From: Arcticimaribacter sp002477625
GTDB taxonomy: Bacteria > Bacteroidota > Bacteroidia > Flavobacteriales > Flavobacteriaceae
Direction of reading: 5' to 3'
NCBI GenBank assembly: GCA_943846665.1
Contig: OX044358.1
Coordinates: 620,001-684,000 of the forward strand
Length of the DNA stretch: 64,000 nt
Below are positions 59,488 through 64,000 of this stretch, piece after piece. Under the pieces are notes generated by a model. It was not told the DNA's origin. It was given only the letters and a program-made list of their open reading frames with translations, and made no database searches. Made by a program: the position numbers and the translations under genes. How positions within the stretch are numbered: position 1 is the first letter of the stretch; each line of letters opens with the position of its first letter.

Positions 59488-60381
59488 GTGGCTTTAGTTC
59501 TCGATCAAATCAAAAAAAAATACGGTACAATTGATGCGCTCCGAGGTATTTCAGTAGCATTGAAGGCTGGAGAAGTTGTCGGTTTACTCGGTCCAAATGG
59601 AGCAGGGAAATCTACGCTCATGAAAATTTTAACCGGTTCGGTTGAACAGTGGGACGGAACGATTACGTACAAAGGAGCTGACTTACGAGACTCCCTCAAA
59701 AGTATACAGCAACTCACAGGATATCTGCCCGAAAACAATCCGCTTTATGAAGAACTATACGTTTTAGAGTACCTGCAATTTATTGCTTCACTTTATAAAA
59801 TCAAGAACCCACCATTGGCAAGTATCATCGAACAAGTAGGGCTAACCGAATTTAAGAATCGTAAAATAGAAACCCTTTCCAAAGGGTATCAGCAACGGCT
59901 TGGAATTGCAGCCGCACTACTTCACGATCCTGAGATATTGATTTTAGACGAACCCACTACGGGTTTAGACCCCAATCAGATGGTCGAAATTCGAAAATTA
60001 ATCCGCAGCCTAGGGGAAGATAAAATTGTAATCCTATCCAGTCATATCCTTTCTGAGGTAGAAAGTATTTGTGACCGAGTATTGATCATAAAAGAGGGGA
60101 AGCTGGTTGCTGATAAAAACCTAGACGAACTGCGTAAAGGTCAACAACAAATCATTTTGGTTGAATTTGATTATCGGATCGAGACCGAAGCCTTATCAAA
60201 AATTCCGCAAGTCACAAAAGTGGTCAACACCTTTGATTTTAACTACGAAATTCATCTAGACACCCAAGAAGATATGCGACCTCAAGTCTTCGATTTTGCG
60301 CACGACAATGAGCTCAAAATTCTAGGTTTACAGCTTAAAAACGAAAATCTAGAGCAGCTGTTTACCGAATCGACAACCTAA
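59488..60381 (+). CDS. gldA: gliding motility ABC transporter ATP-binding protein GldA
   Basis: A 297-residue ATPase starting at GTG. Walker A GPNGAGKST, signature LSKGYQQRLG, Walker B ILILDEPTTGLDP, and a C-terminal GldA domain (VVNTFDFNYEIHLDTQEDM). It pairs with GldF and GldG, absent here. GldA is required for gliding in some Flavobacteriia; whether this organism glides cannot be told. It is followed 4 bp later by a broken GNAT gene. Confidence 0.85.
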   Translation: MALVLDQIKKKYGTIDALRGISVALKAGEVVGLLGPNGAGKSTLMKILTGSVEQWDGTITYKGADLRDSLKSIQQLTGYLPENNPLYEELYVLEYLQFIASLYKIKNPPLASIIEQVGLTEFKNRKIETLSKGYQQRLGIAAALLHDPEILILDEPTTGLDPNQMVEIRKLIRSLGEDKIVILSSHILSEVESICDRVLIIKEGKLVADKNLDELRKGQQQIILVEFDYRIETEALSKIPQVTKVVNTFDFNYEIHLDTQEDMRPQVFDFAHDNELKILGLQLKNENLEQLFTESTT

Positions 60382-60385
60382 TGAA

Positions 60386-60914
60386 ATGATTCTCACCCCC
60401 CGACTTCTTATTGCTCCACTTACCAAGGCAGACTGCAAAGACATTCATTATAAAAACTGTTTCCAAGAGGTTGCAGAATTCAACACCATTGGCATTCCTG
60501 AAAACCTTGAAGCGACAGAAACATTACTTCAACCGCTTTTTGAACCTCAACGAGCAGAACAAGGGCAGCAAATGGGTTGGGCCATTCGATTAAAAGCAGA
60601 CAATACTTTTATTGGGGAAATTGGGGATGCGGCTTTCTACTCCCAAATATAATAAGGGAGAAATTCACTACAGTCTGATTCCTGAGTATTGGAATAAAGG
60701 ATACGCAACTGAAGCGGTACAAGCAATTCTAAAGTATGGCTTTGAAACCCTTAATTTACATCGAATCGAAGCTGGGGTGGCAACTCAAAATCTGAATTCC
60801 ATTAAATTACTCGAAAAAGTCGGGATGACGCGTGAGGGAATGCATCGTAAGATTTTACCAATACGAGGAGGGTGGATTGATAATTACAGCTATGCTATTT
60901 TAGAGGAGGATTAA
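60386..60914 (+). pseudogene. GNAT acetyltransferase with a frameshift
   Basis: The first frame (60386-60652) reads MILTPRLLIAPLTK and ends after GEIGDAAFYSQI; the second (from about 60650 to 60914) gives YNKGEIHYSLIPEYWNKGYATEA, LNLHRIEAGVATQNLNS, KLLEKVGMTREGMHRK. Removing one C from the run CCC at 60644-60646 fuses them to a normal 175-residue RimJ-like acetyltransferase. The break may be a real mutation or a base error. As written, the active protein would not be made. Confidence 0.8.
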
Positions 60915-60963
60915 ACTGATTTAAAAATATTGTATTAACTTGTAAGAACCTAAATTCTTACTG

Positions 60964-62705
60964 ATGAAAGCGTTAGCGTTTTTACTCCTTCTTTTGACGT
61001 ACTATTGTTTTGCTCAAAACCATTTTTACGGAACTTTGATTGATGAACAAACTGGGCAATCTATCCTTTTGGACACTTTTCTTATGAAGGAAATAAAGGG
61101 TTTATTTCAGACGAAAATGGGCAATTTGAATTGTATGCAACTGCAGAAACAATTCAAATTCGAATCAGTGCCATAGGATACCAGAACCATACATTTCTAC
61201 TAAAAGCTGCTGAACAAAATATTGTTGGTCTTAAATCAAAAACGGAGAATCTGCAAGAGGTCGTTCTTGATTATGTAGACCCAGCAAAAGAATTAATACG
61301 GAACGTCGTTGCGGCTATTCCAAAAAACTATCCTACACAACAAGAACAAATCTATGGGACCTATAGGGAAGATGCTTATTGGGATAGCCTTTACACCCAA
61401 CCAATCTACAAGGCAGAAACTCTTATAAAAGCTGATAAGTTTTCCTATGCAAAAAAAGAAACCGATGGCAATGTTCAAATCCTGGAACATAAACTGGATG
61501 TTATTGACATGGATTCCGTAGAACTGCGGATATATGGTGGTGTACATTCTGCGCATAGTGGTGATTATGTTTTAGGAAGATATGGTCCACTCAAGCTTTC
61601 AAAATTAAACGACTATGACCTTAAAATAAAAGACACCTTAGAATACGATGGTCGCCCCGTCATCCAACTCAATTACTCAAATAAAAAAAGTAAAGGAGAA
61701 CTCTATATCGATGCAAACTCCTTTGCACTGATTCGGGTAAAAAGAGAAAGAAATCCAAAAGAGATTGAAGAAGATTTTAATTTATTTAAAATATACGAAC
61801 GACAATATTGGGAGGGAATCAGTTCCTATGAAATTGACCCCGATGGAAAATGGCGGCTTAAATTCATCAACTACAAAACTGGTTTTAAACGAAAAAATAA
61901 TAAAAATTTTCACCTCAACACCACCTACTTCGCCACACAACATCTTTCTGAAAAAAATTTATCCGTCAAAACGAACGCTTTGCATACAACGATATTTTAA
62001 GTGATTATCTTCTAAGTCAAAGTGAGAATAAGAGCCCTATAACAAAAAATAATTTTGTTCTTTTCGAAATTAAGAAGCTCATTAAATGTGGGACTTCATC
62101 CCCTCCAAATCAACTCGCATCAATTTGAATACGTTCCTTTATCCAAAGAAATAAACTTCAATGAATCCAATATACTTGTTTGGGTGTGGGGCTCAAAAAT
62201 AGAATATCCTATAAACAATAAATGGGGGGTTAGTTGGAGTGTCGCCTCTTCATTTAAAAAAAACATATACAGCTCCAATGCATTAGGTCTTGATTTTCAT
62301 CAAGATTTATCTCGGCGGAATCGTGTTCATTTGAATGCTTCAATGGGAATTGGATATCGCAAAATGAGAGCCTCACACGGCAGCTTTACTCATGAAGATT
62401 CCTCTAAGATAAAAAGCAAAACATTCGACAGTGGAGAATTTTCACTCTACACAGAAGAAAGGGAATTCTTTCTAAACCCAAGGATCGGAATTGACTTTCG
62501 GATCAGCTCATTATTTCGACTTGGTTTTGACACAACTTATTTTATTCCAATACAAAACGCTACTGGGATATTCAATTATGAAGAAGATGAGTTTTGGTTT
62601 TGGAATCGAGCTAAAACATTTCAGAAAAATACAATTGAAACTGCGGGTAGCAGCATCATTAAAAATCAATTTGCCACCCGTTTGACTTTAACCTTTAATT
62701 ATTGA
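60964..62705 (+). pseudogene. carboxypeptidase-like regulatory domain protein with three frame lesions
   Basis: A signal peptide (ALAFLLLLLTYYCFA) leads into a CarboxypepD_reg-like domain and a C-terminal part with outer-membrane-like strands (LRSSLNVGLHPLQINSH, SNILVWVWGSKIEYPI, RLGFDTTYFIPIQNA). Three frame changes interrupt it: a missing base near 61069-61072, a missing A in the run at 61951-61957, and an extra base near 62053-62063. The last two cancel, leaving about 100 bp out of frame. Each fits a one-base change in a short homopolymer. The family is a large surface protein group of Bacteroidota; function unknown. Confidence 0.72.
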
Positions 62706-62708
62706 CAG

Positions 62709-62822
62709 ATGAAAAAACCAAAATTAATTCTTATTGTTTTACTCTTTTTATTGGGGCTTGCCCTTGGTTTAAATTGGACAGAATTCATGGAAGGATGGAA
62801 TTCGGTTCGTGGCAATTGCTAA
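62709..62822 (+). CDS. putative 37-residue membrane peptide
   Basis: ATG 62709 lies 3 bp after the preceding stop; the peptide has a basic start (MKKPKLI), one hydrophobic segment (LILIVLLFLLGLALG) and an acidic-polar tail (NWTEFMEGWNSVRGNC). Its stop overlaps the end of metF, read on the other strand. The layout resembles small single-span proteins of Flavobacteriia, but I cannot place it in a family. Confidence 0.45.
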   Translation: MKKPKLILIVLLFLLGLALGLNWTEFMEGWNSVRGNC

Positions 62823-63775
62823 AAAACCGCCTCGGCTACTGCTTTGATATTATCTGATTTCCCCATGGAATAATAATGCAAGAAGGGAACGCCGGCAGCT
62901 TTGAGCTCTTTACTCTGCTCAATACACCATTCAACTCCAACCTGACGTACTGCTGCATTGTCTTTGCATTTGATGACCGACTTAATCAAAGCCTCGGGTA
63001 AATCTACATGAAAACGATGCGGTAAAGCGTTCAATTGCTTCATTGTTGCAAGTGGTTTTAGTCCTGGAATAATGGGAACATTGATCCCAGCATCTTTACA
63101 CTTGTCTACAAACTCAAAGAATTTTTGGTTATCAAAAAACATTTGTGTGACTATATAATCGGCACCGGCTTCTATTTTCTTTTTTAAAAAATGAATATCG
63201 CTTTCTAAGGAGGGAGCTTCCATGTGTTTTTCGGGGTAGCCCGAAACTCCAATGCAGAAATCTGTTTTTGAGGTATTCAAAATCTCTTCGTCTAAATAAT
63301 GTCCTTTATTCAATTCCTGAACCTGATGAACTAAATCACTGGCAAAGTTGTGTCCATCTTTATGAGCTTTAAAATAGGTTTCTGATTTAATGGCATCTCC
63401 TCTCAAAGCAACCACGTTATCAATTCCCAAAAAATCTAAATCAATCAAAAAGTTTTCGGTATCCTCTTTTGTAAAACCTCCACACAGGATATGCGGGATT
63501 GCATCAACATTGTACTTATGCTGCAAAGCTGCACAAATTCCAACAGTTCCCGGTCTTTTACGGATGATGTGTTTCTCCAGTAAGCCATTCGGCAATTCTT
63601 TGTACACATACTCTTCGCGGTGGTAGGTTACATCGATAAAGGGTGGGTTGAACTCCATCAGCGGGTCTATGGATTCGTAAATCGATTGTATGTTTTGCCC
63701 TTTTAAAGGAGGTAAAATTTCAAAGGTGAATTGGGTTGCCCCAGCTGCTTTTATAATATGGTCCGTTACTTTCAT
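62819..63775 (-). CDS. metF: 5,10-methylenetetrahydrofolate reductase
   Basis: A 318-residue FAD barrel: FTFEILPPLKG with the catalytic Glu, PFIDVTYH, GICAALQHKYNVDAIPHILCGG, NVVALRGDAIK and YIVTQMFFDN. It makes 5-methyltetrahydrofolate, the methyl donor of MetH encoded just upstream on the same strand (8 bp gap). One-carbon and methionine synthesis are therefore linked here. Confidence 0.95.
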   Translation of the reverse strand: MKVTDHIIKAAGATQFTFEILPPLKGQNIQSIYESIDPLMEFNPPFIDVTYHREEYVYKELPNGLLEKHIIRKRPGTVGICAALQHKYNVDAIPHILCGGFTKEDTENFLIDLDFLGIDNVVALRGDAIKSETYFKAHKDGHNFASDLVHQVQELNKGHYLDEEILNTSKTDFCIGVSGYPEKHMEAPSLESDIHFLKKKIEAGADYIVTQMFFDNQKFFEFVDKCKDAGINVPIIPGLKPLATMKQLNALPHRFHVDLPEALIKSVIKCKDNAAVRQVGVEWCIEQSKELKAAGVPFLHYYSMGKSDNIKAVAEAVF

Positions 63776-63783
63776 AAGGCGGT

Positions 63784-64000
63784 CTATTTAATATTGGGTC
63801 GAAGCCACTTCTCGGCTTCCTTAAGATCTATGTTTTTACGCTTACTAAAACTAATTACTTGGTCTTGGGTGATTTTACCTACACCGAAATATTGGGCATC
63901 TGGATGTGCAAAATAATAACCCGAGACCGAGGCGGCTGGCCACATGGCCAAACTTTCAGTCAATGTTACTCCTATGTTTTCTTCTACTTGCAATAAATCC
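63784..64000 (-). CDS. metH: methionine synthase MetH, C-terminal end (cut by window edge)
   Basis: About 72 C-terminal residues of cobalamin-dependent methionine synthase enter from the right edge: LLQVEENIGVTLTESLAMWPAASVSGYYFAHPDAQYFGVGKI is the AdoMet-binding reactivation domain with the conserved SGYYFAHPDA. metF follows 8 bp later on the same strand, a natural pair. Confidence 0.93.
   Translation of the reverse strand, partial: DLLQVEENIGVTLTESLAMWPAASVSGYYFAHPDAQYFGVGKITQDQVISFSKRKNIDLKEAEKWLRPNIK

Overview
The window is AT-rich chromosomal DNA of a Flavobacteriia-type Bacteroidota bacterium. Evidence: repeated TTG-N18-22-TAnnTTTG promoters, almost no Shine-Dalgarno sequences (rpsU is the exception), a complete Na+-pumping NQR operon (often seen in marine Flavobacteriia), gliding ATPase GldA, the type IX secretion Plug protein, and Bacteroidota families such as DUF2851, DUF5103 and DUF1573. 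I see no rRNA, CRISPR array, insertion sequence or prophage. Most genes are housekeeping genes at high density, with many ATGA or TAATG overlaps.

Layout. 0-3.2 kb: end of a MoxR-type ATPase, a serine hydrolase, an LtaS-like sulfatase-fold enzyme. 3.2-5.3 kb: tRNAs Thr-Tyr-Gly-Thr, hpf, xerC, rpsU. 5.3-10.8 kb: acyl-CoA dehydrogenase, a ComEA-like gene broken by TAG, a Na+/amino acid symporter, PspC, a DUF2851 gene broken by TAA, a rhodanese. 10.9-12.05 kb: a marR-yceI-mini-CDGSH cassette with a palindromic operator. 12.05-18.5 kb: trpEGDCFBA behind a leader-peptide attenuator. 18.5-29 kb: yaaA, rluD, a PASTA protein, ddl, coaD, Nudix, pyrE, birA, rsfS, ftsH, LUD protein, cdsA, psd. 29-42.5 kb: valS, DUF1573, a retropepsin-like PDZ protein, an aminotransferase, murB, dtd, rsgA, gpmI, a thioredoxin-like lipoprotein, map, a methyltransferase, apbE. 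42.1-48.5 kb: nqrABCDEF and a small companion gene. 48.7-53.4 kb: T9SS Plug, apaG, rsmG, a desaturase, an aminotransferase. 53.4-57.6 kb: pheA-aminotransferase-tyrA-aroG/chorismate mutase behind a Phe/Tyr leader-peptide attenuator. 57.6-64 kb: a fatty acid hydroxylase fused to two CDGSH centres, an SDR, gldA, two frameshifted genes, metF and the metH end.

How it fits together. The aromatic amino acid genes form two operons: the Phe/Tyr operon supplies DAHP synthase, chorismate mutase and the prephenate branch, and the trp operon takes chorismate to tryptophan. Each starts with a consensus promoter, a short ORF rich in the cognate residue, a hairpin at the regulatory codons or stop, a possible alternative pairing and a U-tailed terminator before the first enzyme gene. 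These two attenuators are the strongest regulatory signals here. ApbE, beside the nqr operon, would attach FMN to NqrB and NqrC. RpsU carries a strong Shine-Dalgarno in a lineage that otherwise lacks them, which fits known autogenous control.

Unusual points are two nonsense-interrupted genes 3 kb apart, four single-base frame lesions in two neighbouring genes at 60.6-62.1 kb, a 27-residue CDGSH ORF, and the absence of tuf after the Thr-Tyr-Gly-Thr tRNA cluster.
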